This document shows positions 14,548-21,161 of a DNA stretch of 21,161 nucleotides, piece by piece. Positions within the stretch are counted from its first letter, which is position 1. Each line of letters begins with the position of its first letter. Below the pieces are notes generated by a model. It had not been told where the DNA came from and made no database searches. It saw only the letters and a list, made by a program, of their open reading frames with translations. The position numbers and the translations under genes were made by a program. Origin of the DNA: JBEEMU01 sp043778315 (GTDB taxonomy: Bacteria > Bacteroidota > Bacteroidia > Chitinophagales > Saprospiraceae); contig JAYWGJ010000286.1 of assembly GCA_043778315.1 (NCBI GenBank), positions 1 to 21,161 on the forward strand. Reading direction: 5' to 3'.

Positions 14548-17500
14548 TTACTCGGTAATGTTTTGTGCATTGTCGTTTTGAGGATGCGCCGCAAAGTTTC
14601 GCATATTGGGCAGACTATTATCGGCATCTTTTTTTAATGGTTCATAAAACAGTGAATTATTAAAAACATCGGCAGGCTTGATGAATGTGTTACTAAAAAT
14701 GCTAAACCATGACTCGTTGCTTGCATCTTTCAACTCCACAAAATATTTATAAGCTTCACCAAATTTGAATCTGTACTCTTTTGTATTTTTTACCAAATTT
14801 TTAATATTAGGAAAAGTACTCGCAAGTGGCAGATAGTTACTTAAATTTTGCGTTGTAAGCGTGTCCGCAATATGCAGTTTCAGTTCTAATTCGACGGCTT
14901 TGCCCATTGAAATGACAATGGCGGCGTAATCTTGTAAGTTTGTTTCTTTCTGATTTTCGTAATAAAACAAACCTTTTGCCAAATAATTTTGCGTTTCTTC
15001 GTGCAACCGATTACGATTTGGAAACCAATCATTTTTTATCTCTTCCAAATATTTTGCATAATCTTGTATTTTCAGTTGCGCATCTAAAGCGGCTTGCAAT
15101 TCCTCTATACGAGCTTGCATCGCCTCCATGTCATTTACATCTATCGCGTTGTTCCGTATTTCATTGATGATATTATAAGTGTTTTGCACAAAGTTATTGG
15201 CAATCACGTTTACAGTCGCGTTTTGGCTAGCGTTAAATGCTAAATTTTCTGTTTGAATATAATTATTAATAACTGTAGTCGGCGCATTTTGGAAACCGAA
15301 ATCTAATCGCGACAACATAATATCCGAATCTCTACCTCTATTCCGCGCCTCTACCTCCCAATCTCTCCTATCCAAAAATGCACTGAATAAGCCAAACTCC
15401 ATTTGCGTTCCATTTTCTGCCGCTATATGCGTTCCATTTCTTCGGGTATCGTGCTGTTTTAGGTTGTATAATAAAACGAAGTTTTCACCATCAACCGACA
15501 CGCGTTCCGTAAAAGCTACGCCTTCCAATATACCTTCCAGCCTTTTACGAATATCCTCCAAAAGCATTTTGGGGTTGTCCGTTCCGCGCACTTGCACCTG
15601 AATATAAGGTTGCTGATTGTCGCCTTTTTTCGGCTCAATCAACTGTATCAATGCACGATTGCCTTGTTTATCCTTTAATTGAGTGCCGTTTTTCCACATT
15701 TCGCCGATATTTGCCCATTGATGCGTTTCTACGATAAAACGCTGAATATTGCCATAATGCAAAAAACGTTGCTCGTAGCGGATAAAATAATCCGTTTCGG
15801 GCGTATCCCAGTTTTGTGCAATGCCATCACTCATTTCTTCTGCCATAAAAGCGGGTGCGGCATACCAAATTTCACCGTTCTTCGCAGGTATTTCAAAACA
15901 AATATAGCAGGCTTTCATAAAGCCAATAAATAGCAATTGCTCTTCGTTACTATACGCGCTCCACGCTTCATGCAGCGACGCCAAATTAAATTTGCCATTT
16001 TTTGCGCGTAACGTAGAAAAATACGTTTTGCTTCTATCCAATAAAGTATAAACCGCCGCAATCGCCCATTGCTGATTGATGATAATTTCTTGAATAAAAT
16101 ACGTTTTTCTATAAAAAAGAAAACCAATATTGTGTAAATAATGTAAAAAAATATCAACCGTATCAAGCGGCAAATTTTCATTTTCACATAATTGCGTAAA
16201 CTCGGCGTGTGTCATCATATTCCTGCGCTGCGTGGTATTGTCGCGCATTTTTTCTATCGCTTGTCGCACATTCCACCATTGTAGCGGCATATTTAGCCCT
16301 TGATGTTCTTGGAGTTTTTCGTTCAATATTTTATTGACAAGCCGCTCCAATCCGTTGTAGCCCGTTTGCGTTTCGGCATCGGTATTATGAAATTTTTTCA
16401 CGCCATATTGTGTTGCCAATTCTTTTTTGCCCTTTAATTCTTCATTTTCAAAGCGACTATCCTCACATTTCGTTCTGACCACTATAATCGGGCTATCATC
16501 GCCCAATTCTTTGGCATAGTCTAACCAATAAGGCAGCGTGTAATTACGATAAATAATGCCGTTTTCGGTTTGCTCGGGCGTGTGTTCGGTTTCCCAATCC
16601 CAACAAACCACGAATATAGCGCGCGTCCGCATAAACAAGCGATGCGTTGCATGATATATATCTTGCCCGCCAAAATCCCAGATATTCAGCGCGATGCTAT
16701 CCGCTAAATCTGCGGTGCGCGGCAGGTCATTTTTATCTACTTGCCGTATTTGTATGCCATGTGTAGAGGCTTGCTGCTTGTCAAATACTTTGTCTATCCA
16801 GCGTGTTATCAAACTCGTTTTGCCTACGCGCCCATTGCCGACCAATATCATTTTTAGCTCAAAATGCTTTTTCACGCCTTTTTGCTGCGCTTCGAGGTAA
16901 GAGCGGACTTCCCGTAAGCAATTAATACTACCAATGATTTCTTTTTCAATATTCTTAATAGGATTTTTATATAAATCTAACCTTTTTAGATTTGGAAGCT
17001 TATTTAAAAAGTCAAGCGTGATTTCAGTAATTCTATTCTCTCTTAAATTCAACTCCGTCAAATTCGTTAAATCTTGTAAAAAAGAAATATCTGTAATCTG
17101 ATTGTTCCACAAACTCAACTTTGTCAAATTCGTTAAGCTCTGTAAAATGGAAATATCCTTAATTTGATTGTCTCGTAAACACAAATCCGTTAATTTCGTT
17201 AAGCCTTGTAAAGAAGAAATATCACTAATTTGATTTTCCCATAAACTCAACCTCGTCAAATTCGTTAAATCTTGTAAAAAAGAAATATCGCTAATTGGAC
17301 TTCTATATAAACTCAAACTTGTCAGATTTGGGAAATTCAGTAAAAAAGAATAATCGGTAATTGCAATGACTGATAAACCCAATCCCGTCAAATTCGTTAA
17401 ATCTTGTAAAAAAGAAAAATCGGTAATTGAATTATACCCTAAACCCAATCCCGTCAAATTCGTTAAATCTTGTAAAAAAGAAATATCTGTAATCTGATTG

Positions 17501-18042
17501 TTCCATAAACTCAATTCCGTCAAATTCGTTAAATCTTGTAAAAAAGAAATATCGGTAATTCTATTCTCATTTAAATTCAATTCTTTCAAATTCGTTAAGC
17601 CTTGTAAAAAAGAAATATCAGTAATTTGACTACTACTTAAATCCAATTCCGTCAAATTCATTAAAGCTTGTAAAAAGGACGTATCAGTAATTTGATTACA
17701 ACTCAAACCCAAATTCGTTAAATTTTGTAAAAAAGAAGTATCGGTAATTATATTTCCACCTAAATTCAATTCCGTCAAATTCGTTAAGCCTTGTAAAAAA
17801 GAAATATTGGAAATTTGATTGTGAAATAAATGCAAACTTGTCAAACTCGTCAAACTTTTTAAAAAGGAAGTATCGGATAAGCCACAATCATATAAATTTA
17901 GCCCTATTACTTGATTATTTTCATCAAGCAAGTAGCTTTTTTTCTGTCTCCCTTGGAAAATATCATCAACGCTATCAACCTGCGTTAATTCAAAGCCCAA
18001 ATGCTTTTCGAGGTCTAAAATTTGTTGTGGTTTATTTGTCAT
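14548..18042 (-). CDS. LRR-Roc-COR (Roco) protein with C-terminal HEPN-like domain
   Basis: A 1164-residue protein. About 15 leucine-rich repeats of SDS22-like 22-residue type lie at residues 45-371 (consensus LTNLTELxLxxNxITDISFLQD). A Roc GTPase domain follows: P-loop GNGRVGKTS at 402-410, DFGGQ at 456-460 and RTKCED at about 523-528. A COR domain is at about 600-780. A linker with a coiled coil (near 950-990) leads to a helical C-terminal domain. That domain has DYAAIVISMGKAVELELK and ends with R1148-N-F-A-A-H1153, the R-x4-H active-site pattern of HEPN ribonucleases. Roco proteins are GTP-switched dimers. A HEPN end would suggest an RNA-cleaving effector, perhaps in defence; that is inference. 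The last helix seems to be cut by a TAA. REP arrays lie on both sides of the gene. Confidence 0.87.
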   Translation of the reverse strand: MTNKPQQILDLEKHLGFELTQVDSVDDIFQGRQKKSYLLDENNQVIGLNLYDCGLSDTSFLKSLTSLTSLHLFHNQISNISFLQGLTNLTELNLGGNIITDTSFLQNLTNLGLSCNQITDTSFLQALMNLTELDLSSSQITDISFLQGLTNLKELNLNENRITDISFLQDLTNLTELSLWNNQITDISFLQDLTNLTGLGLGYNSITDFSFLQDLTNLTGLGLSVIAITDYSFLLNFPNLTSLSLYRSPISDISFLQDLTNLTRLSLWENQISDISSLQGLTKLTDLCLRDNQIKDISILQSLTNLTKLSLWNNQITDISFLQDLTNLTELNLRENRITEITLDFLNKLPNLKRLDLYKNPIKNIEKEIIGSINCLREVRSYLEAQQKGVKKHFELKMILVGNGRVGKTSLITRWIDKVFDKQQASTHGIQIRQVDKNDLPRTADLADSIALNIWDFGGQDIYHATHRLFMRTRAIFVVCWDWETEHTPEQTENGIIYRNYTLPYWLDYAKELGDDSPIIVVRTKCEDSRFENEELKGKKELATQYGVKKFHNTDAETQTGYNGLERLVNKILNEKLQEHQGLNMPLQWWNVRQAIEKMRDNTTQRRNMMTHAEFTQLCENENLPLDTVDIFLHYLHNIGFLFYRKTYFIQEIIINQQWAIAAVYTLLDRSKTYFSTLRAKNGKFNLASLHEAWSAYSNEEQLLFIGFMKACYICFEIPAKNGEIWYAAPAFMAEEMSDGIAQNWDTPETDYFIRYEQRFLHYGNIQRFIVETHQWANIGEMWKNGTQLKDKQGNRALIQLIEPKKGDNQQPYIQVQVRGTDNPKMLLEDIRKRLEGILEGVAFTERVSVDGENFVLLYNLKQHDTRRNGTHIAAENGTQMEFGLFSAFLDRRDWEVEARNRGRDSDIMLSRLDFGFQNAPTTVINNYIQTENLAFNASQNATVNVIANNFVQNTYNIINEIRNNAIDVNDMEAMQARIEELQAALDAQLKIQDYAKYLEEIKNDWFPNRNRLHEETQNYLAKGLFYYENQKETNLQDYAAIVISMGKAVELELKLHIADTLTTQNLSNYLPLASTFPNIKNLVKNTKEYRFKFGEAYKYFVELKDASNESWFSIFSNTFIKPADVFNNSLFYEPLKKDADNSLPNMRNFAAHPQNDNAQNITE
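16930..17910 (-). repeat. 66-bp coding repeats of the LRR region
   Basis: Tandem 66-bp units encode 22-residue leucine-rich repeats, and many are nearly identical in DNA (for example the plus-strand text TCGTTAAATCTTGTAAAAAA recurs). Repeat 4 (residues 111-129) lacks three residues, and repeat 14 has two extra. The strong DNA identity points to recent expansion or gene conversion, and predicts that the copy number varies between strains. Confidence 0.85.
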
Positions 18043-18091
18043 GGTTGTAAAAAAAAGTGTTAAAAAATAAAAGAGAGATAGCGGGCAGCGC

Positions 18092-18219
18092 GGGAGGTTG
18101 CGGCTTTAGCCCGACCACAACAAAAGTAACTCCGCTTTTTTTTCGGCGGACTGAAGTACCGTCGTCCCGTGCGACGGACTAAAGTGCCGTCGTCCCGACG
18201 GACTTAAAGTCCGCCGTCA
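18092..18219 (-). repeat. REP units downstream of the RAYT gene
   Basis: A GGGAGGT-type hairpin lies at 18092-18117. Three units of the type CGACGGACTAAAGTGCCGTC, with a GTCCC tail, lie at 18144-18168, 18172-18196 and 18196-18219. Read on the minus strand, the coding strand of the transposase, two of the units are GGGAC plus the palindrome. The last unit overlaps the 3' end of the transposase reading frame. Confidence 0.8.
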
Positions 18220-18875
18220 CAGTCGTCGCATGGGCGAAGATAGGTGCCTACCCAATCCGTCCAGTTTTTTACCAGATTTGCTTTTATGGGATTGTTCAAA
18301 AGATAGTTAATCGTATAGTTGTAATGGTTTTCGTTGCGAATATAGCGGTCGTAACTTTCGGGATACCAGACCGTTGTACCCGTTGTACCGCGAGCCAAGT
18401 TGAGGTAGTGCGCGCTGCGCCCTTTGATGCGCTGCATGATTTTGTACAAATGTTGATACTCGAGCGCGTTAGGGTTAAAGTCTTCTGTATCCGATAGTTG
18501 AATGGCGGTGTCTATCAGTATATGAACGTGATTTGACATGATGCAATATGCCTCCAAACGATACAATTCGCCATCTAAGTGATGCAGTATATCTTTCATT
18601 ATATTCACACATTCGGCTTCCGACAAATAGCGGTCGCCATAGGTCGGGTGGTCTAAAAGCCCTTCATATTTTTTGAAATACTCGGCTTCTATGACGTTGC
18701 GCTTTCTGCGCTGCTCGTCCTCTGACAGTTTGTCATCGATGCCATCGATAGCTTCGGTACGCGCCAATTTCATGCTTACTGCCGTACTACTTACGATGCT
18801 GTTATAGAGCCGAAAGGTAACGAAAAATATTTTACCAGCGTGGTCAAAATGCGGTAAATGGCGTTTGTATTCCAT
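18204..18875 (-). CDS. REP-associated tyrosine transposase (RAYT)
   Basis: A 223-residue member of the Y1 (IS200-like) transposase superfamily, in the single-copy TnpA-REP branch. The N-terminus YKRHLPHFDHAGKIFFVTFR is typical of the family. The metal-binding H-x-H is H116-V-H118 in MSNHVHILI. The C-terminal helix region ESYDRYIRNENHYNY, then INYLLNNPIKANLV, carries the conserved tyrosines (Y178, Y191), one of which should be catalytic. RAYTs are thought to cut and move REP hairpins as single strands. Here REP units of one type and one orientation flank the gene on both sides. The last residues (CDDCDGGL) are translated from a REP unit. All key residues look intact, so the enzyme may be active. 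Confidence 0.9.
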   Translation of the reverse strand: MEYKRHLPHFDHAGKIFFVTFRLYNSIVSSTAVSMKLARTEAIDGIDDKLSEDEQRRKRNVIEAEYFKKYEGLLDHPTYGDRYLSEAECVNIMKDILHHLDGELYRLEAYCIMSNHVHILIDTAIQLSDTEDFNPNALEYQHLYKIMQRIKGRSAHYLNLARGTTGTTVWYPESYDRYIRNENHYNYTINYLLNNPIKANLVKNWTDWVGTYLRPCDDCDGGL

Positions 18876-18901
18876 ATTTTTTTGTTTAAGGATTTTTTCA
18901 T

Positions 18902-18991
18902 CGACGGACTAAAGTACCGTCGTCCCAGTCGTTTTCATCGACGGACTAAAGTGCCGTCGTCCCGTGCGACGGACTGACGTACCGTCTTCCC
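18902..18991 (-). repeat. REP units upstream of the RAYT gene
   Basis: Three units of about 25 bp lie at 18902-18926, 18939-18963 and 18967-18991, each CGACGGACTRAMGTRCCGTC with a KTCCC tail. The orientation is the same as the units downstream of the transposase. The last unit is the most divergent (ACTGACGT, CTTCCC), and its end merges with the first codons of the orphan T9SS sorting domain. Confidence 0.82.
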
Positions 18992-19211
18992 AAACCCCAC
19001 AAGCGGTATTTTTACCATAGATATACAAATAGATGCAGCCGAGCAAGGCACTCTCCTAATTTCCAACGCGCTCGGTCAAACTATACAACAGCAAATGATA
19101 ACCAATAACAGGATAGAGCTAAATTTAAGCGACCAACCAAGTGGCGTTTATTTCATCAAAATACAAACCGCCGCAGGCGAGACAACGAAAAAATTGATAC
19201 TACAAAAATAA
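18990..19211 (+). pseudogene. Orphan type IX secretion C-terminal sorting domain (5' truncated gene)
   Basis: An open frame without a start encodes about 73 residues beginning PNPTSGIFTIDIQI. It continues LLISNALGQTIQQQ and ends LSDQPSGVYFIKIQTA then KLILQK. This is the type A T9SS C-terminal domain, which directs outer-membrane export and is cleaved afterwards. It normally sits at the end of a large secreted protein. Here the frame is closed by a TGA at 18975-18977, and the upstream DNA is REP sequence and the RAYT gene, so the cargo part is missing. The break lies exactly at the conserved (F/Y)PNP start of the domain. A terminator follows. Confidence 0.85.
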
Positions 19212-19220
19212 TGTTATCAC

Positions 19221-19263
19221 AAAACAAACCCTGTACATCAGCGATGTGCAGGGTTTGTTTTTT
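19221..19263 (+). terminator. Rho-independent terminator of the lost T9SS cargo gene
   Basis: AAACAAACCCTGTACATC pairs with GATGTGCAGGGTTTGTTT over about 18 bp, with one G-U pair and a loop of AGC. It continues into a run of T. It lies 10 bp after the stop of the orphan sorting domain, which supports that this was once a real, terminated gene. Confidence 0.85.
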
Positions 19264-19330
19264 CCTTACGATAAGAATAATGCTATATTCAAATATAAAT
19301 TAAACTTTCAGTCCATATCGAAAATCCTTA

Positions 19331-19490
19331 GGAATGAAGAGAAAATAAGGGACTGAATATTATCGCGCAGAATTTTGGGTCAAAACAAGGCAGATTTGAG
19401 GCGCGATGCCTAGCATCGTAACGATAAATCTAACGCAGTTTTGGCACAAAAGGCAAGTGAGAATACAGTACCTTATTTTGGATGCGTTCC
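19331..19490 (+). mobile_element. MITE-like palindromic element, copy 3
   Basis: A 160-bp relative of the elements at 41-199 and 913-1071, in the orientation of copy 1 but more diverged from both. Stem changes are few, and the central loop is CTA instead of TGT, within CGATGC-loop-GCATCG. It is flanked by TTA on both sides (19328-19330, 19491-19493), a possible 3-bp target duplication. The right TTA is the stop codon (TAA) of nadC on the minus strand. Confidence 0.8.
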
Positions 19491-20363
19491 TTAACTACCT
19501 TTCACCACTTTTAAACTCAAATCGAGGCAGCCTGCCGAGTGCGTCAGCGCGCCTACCGAAATATAATCGACACCCGTTTCGGCTATTGCGCGGAGCGACG
19601 CTAAGTTTACGCCGCCCGAAGCCTCTACCGAAAACCGCTTATTTACCAATTGCACCGCTTGACGCATGGTCGCGGTATCCATATTATCGAGCATGATTTG
19701 GACGGTTACGCCTGTATTTAATACTTCTTGCAGCTCCTCCATGCTGCGCACCTCTACCGTTATTTCTATCGGTAACTGATAGATTTTCAGGTATTTATCG
19801 GCGCGCTCGATAGCTCGAGTAATGCCGCCGCAAGCATCGATGTGGTTGTCTTTTATCATCATGCGGTCGTACAAACCGTAGCGATAATTGGTGCAGCCGC
19901 CGATACGCACCGCCCATTTTTCCAAAAATCGGAGTAGCGGCGTTGTTTTGCGCGTGTCCAAAATCTGCACGGGAAGGTCGGCGACGACCTGCGCGTACTC
20001 GCGGCTGAGGGTAGCGATGCCACTCATGCGTTGCATCGTATTGAGTATCAGCCGCTCCGCTTTGAGCAGCGCGATGCTATTACACTCCACCTCAAAGGCT
20101 ACGTCGCCTATTTTCACTTCCTCGCCGTCGTGCTTAAATACCGTTACGACGGCTGTTTTATCCAAATATTCAAATACGGTTTTGGCAATCTCGATGCCTG
20201 CTAACACGCCGTTTTGCTTCACTTTGAGTATGGCGCGGTCGCGTTTATCGGCTGGAATGCAAGCGAGCGAGGTATGGTCGCCTTCGCGGACATCTTCGTG
20301 GAGTGCTGCGGTAATAAATTGCAGCATCTGAATAGCGGTAATCGGTTCGTTATAGGTTTGCAT
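19491..20363 (-). CDS. nadC: Nicotinate-nucleotide pyrophosphorylase (carboxylating)
   Basis: A 290-residue quinolinate phosphoribosyltransferase, which converts quinolinate and PRPP to nicotinate mononucleotide in de novo NAD synthesis. Family motifs are all present: EDVREGDHTS near the N-terminus; AERLILNTMQRMSGIAT; ILDTRKTTPLLR with the conserved Arg-Lys; GGCTNYRYGLYDRMMIKDNH; IMLDNMD; and VEASGGVNL then VDYISVGALTHS in the phosphate-binding barrel end. Length is normal. nadA and nadB are not in the window. The TAA stop touches the third MITE-like copy, which may serve as the 3' hairpin of the mRNA. No terminator with a T-run is otherwise visible. Confidence 0.95.
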   Translation of the reverse strand: MQTYNEPITAIQMLQFITAALHEDVREGDHTSLACIPADKRDRAILKVKQNGVLAGIEIAKTVFEYLDKTAVVTVFKHDGEEVKIGDVAFEVECNSIALLKAERLILNTMQRMSGIATLSREYAQVVADLPVQILDTRKTTPLLRFLEKWAVRIGGCTNYRYGLYDRMMIKDNHIDACGGITRAIERADKYLKIYQLPIEITVEVRSMEELQEVLNTGVTVQIMLDNMDTATMRQAVQLVNKRFSVEASGGVNLASLRAIAETGVDYISVGALTHSAGCLDLSLKVVKGS

Positions 20364-20597
20364 GATTTTTTTATAGTCTGGAATTAAATTTTTTTTAACC
20401 GCACAAAGGTCGACATCTTTTTTGCTACGCTATAATATTACGCGCTTTATTTTTTAGAAACAAGTAAAATAAGTAGAAAAAACCATTGCAATATTGACAA
20501 TGAAAATATACAAAAATGCTTATTTATTGATATTGTGGTAAATATATTTAGTAAATATTATAAATACTGTAAAAATTTAAAATAATTATTAAAATAT

Positions 20598-20629
20598 TTG
20601 CAATTATAAATAAAGTCTCCGTATCTTTG
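20598..20629 (+). promoter_or_regulatory. Bacteroidota sigma-ABfr-type promoter of the tRNA-like RNA gene
   Basis: TTG (20598-20600), a 21-bp spacer and TATCTTTG (20622-20629) fit the TTG-N(19-21)-TAnnTTTG consensus well. The upstream DNA (20364-20597) is AT-rich, holds no gene, and includes the nadC leader on the other strand. Transcription would start near 20636, leaving a leader of about 66 nt before the tRNA-like part. Confidence 0.7.
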
Positions 20630-20701
20630 ACCTAAGAAAGAGATAAAGCACTGCCTAAACAGCAAAAATTTAGCTGAAATTACTTTCCGAAAAATAAATA
20701 T

Positions 20702-20925
20702 TGTAAGGTGGCGAAACTGCGCTTCGGCGCAATGGCAGACGCGCCCACTTGTCTCGTGGGTGAGGAATTACGGGATAAACGACCGATATTGTTAGTAGAA
20801 TTGGGTTCGGAACGCCGTTCTGAGTAATCTAAAAAGGGCGCGACGAACAGCGTTCCAAATTCATTTTCTGCTATATACCTCGACTCGCTAACCGCCTTGT
20901 GTAGGTTCGACCCCTACCTTTACAG
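20702..20925 (+). ncRNA. tRNA-like RNA with D-loop hairpin and giant variable arm (about 140 nt)
   Basis: The two ends form a tRNA. Acceptor TGTAAGG (20702-20708) pairs with CTTTACA (20918-20924), 7 bp with one G-U. T8-G9 follow, then D stem GCG/CGC (20711-20713, 20740-20742). The D-loop framework AAAC..TGGCAGA is as in tRNA-Leu. The anticodon stem CCCAC/GTGGG (20744-20748, 20756-20760) holds a 7-nt loop TTGTCTC with U33. The T arm is GTAGG-TTCGACC-CCTAC (20901-20917). The D loop holds an extra hairpin TGCGC-TTCG-GCGCA. Between the anticodon arm and T arm lie 140 nt instead of 4-20. They can fold as one arm: GAGG/CCTC at the base, TAGTAGAA with TTCTGCTA, and GGAACGC with GCGTTCC. The loop would give a GUC triplet. 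It has its own promoter and terminator. I cannot name the family. Confidence 0.65.
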
Positions 20926-20945
20926 CGAAGTGTGACTGAAAAAAG

Positions 20946-20984
20946 CATCGGCAAATCCTTTATGGGTTTCGCCGATGTTTTTTT
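20946..20984 (+). terminator. Rho-independent terminator of the tRNA-like RNA gene
   Basis: CATCGGCAAATCC pairs with GGGTTT-C-GCCGATG (13 bp with one G-U pair and one bulged C) around a 5-nt loop, followed by seven T. It lies 20 nt after the tRNA-like 3' end and makes a transcript of about 350 nt with the promoter at 20598-20629. Confidence 0.88.
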
Positions 20985-21065
20985 AGTGTAGGAGCGACAA
21001 AACAGTAGTTTTAAAATAAAATCAAAAATAAATAAACTAAAGTTAGGTATTACAAATAAAAGCCT

Positions 21066-21073
21066 TACCTTTG
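21066..21073 (+). promoter_or_regulatory. -7 promoter box of the initiator tRNA gene
   Basis: TACCTTTG fits TAnnTTTG. TTA rather than TTG is found at about -33 (21043-21045). The tRNA starts 9 bp after the box, so the primary transcript would have almost no leader. Confidence 0.5.
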
Positions 21074-21082
21074 CATCAACAA

Positions 21083-21154
<72 letters not shown>

Positions 21155-21161
21155 CAAATAG

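Noticed and set aside
18978..18989. Start of a small secreted protein at the T9SS domain
   Set aside because: No start codon lies between the TGA at 18975 and the domain, and sorting domains do not occur alone.
20744..20900. tRNA-Leu with a group I intron
   Set aside because: The anticodon stem is already closed on both sides before the insertion. The insertion is only about 140 nt, and no conserved group I core sequence is seen.
20702..20925. tmRNA
   Set aside because: No tag reading frame ending in an ALAA-like sequence, no GGGG start, and a full anticodon stem is present. The size between the ends (224 nt) is too small.

Overview
The window looks like chromosomal DNA of a member of the Bacteroidota. 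Evidence: a C-terminal type IX secretion sorting domain (FPNPTSG start, KLILQK-like end), promoter boxes of the Bacteroidota form TAnnTTTG, almost no Shine-Dalgarno sequences, and Bacteroidota-type genes (BatD-like protein, TPR-CHAT protein, LRR-Roco protein, DUF2752 and UPF0316 neighbours). The genus cannot be named from the sequence.

Layout. 1-1071: a YugP-type membrane zinc peptidase gene bracketed by two nearly identical, inverted 159-bp MITE-like elements. 1099-2389: a tandem pair of PD-(D/E)XK nuclease-like genes. 2404-3411: a sugar-phosphate nucleotidyltransferase. 3601-6879: a large secreted or membrane-anchored TPR-CHAT (caspase-like) protein. 6888-9680 (minus strand): UPF0316, DUF2752, BatD-like and a degenerate HemC-like protein, probably one operon. 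9791-14223 (plus strand): a MerR/B12-fold regulator, pssA, a GT-C-like membrane protein and mnmE, closely spaced.

14225-19211 is the accessory part. A 31-bp-period palindromic (REP-like) array separates mnmE from a 1164-residue LRR-Roc-COR protein. The C-terminus of that protein carries a HEPN-like R-x4-H motif and is cut by an in-frame TAA. More REP units follow, then a REP-associated tyrosine transposase (RAYT) with REPs on both sides, then the orphaned sorting domain of a T9SS cargo gene. A third MITE-like copy abuts the nadC stop codon.

The right end holds the most unusual object. An RNA gene with its own promoter and terminator has ends that form a complete tRNA-like fold (7-bp acceptor, Leu-like D arm, 5-bp anticodon stem, 5-bp T arm). 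It carries a hairpin in the D loop and an insertion of about 140 nt where the variable arm should be. It is followed by an ordinary initiator tRNA-fMet.

Themes: short palindromic elements of two kinds (MITE-like and REP) sit immediately downstream of stop codons. Three candidate stress or defence proteins occur in one window: a CHAT protease, a Roco-HEPN protein and the tandem PD-(D/E)XK pair. Function assignments rest on motif reading only; no database was searched.
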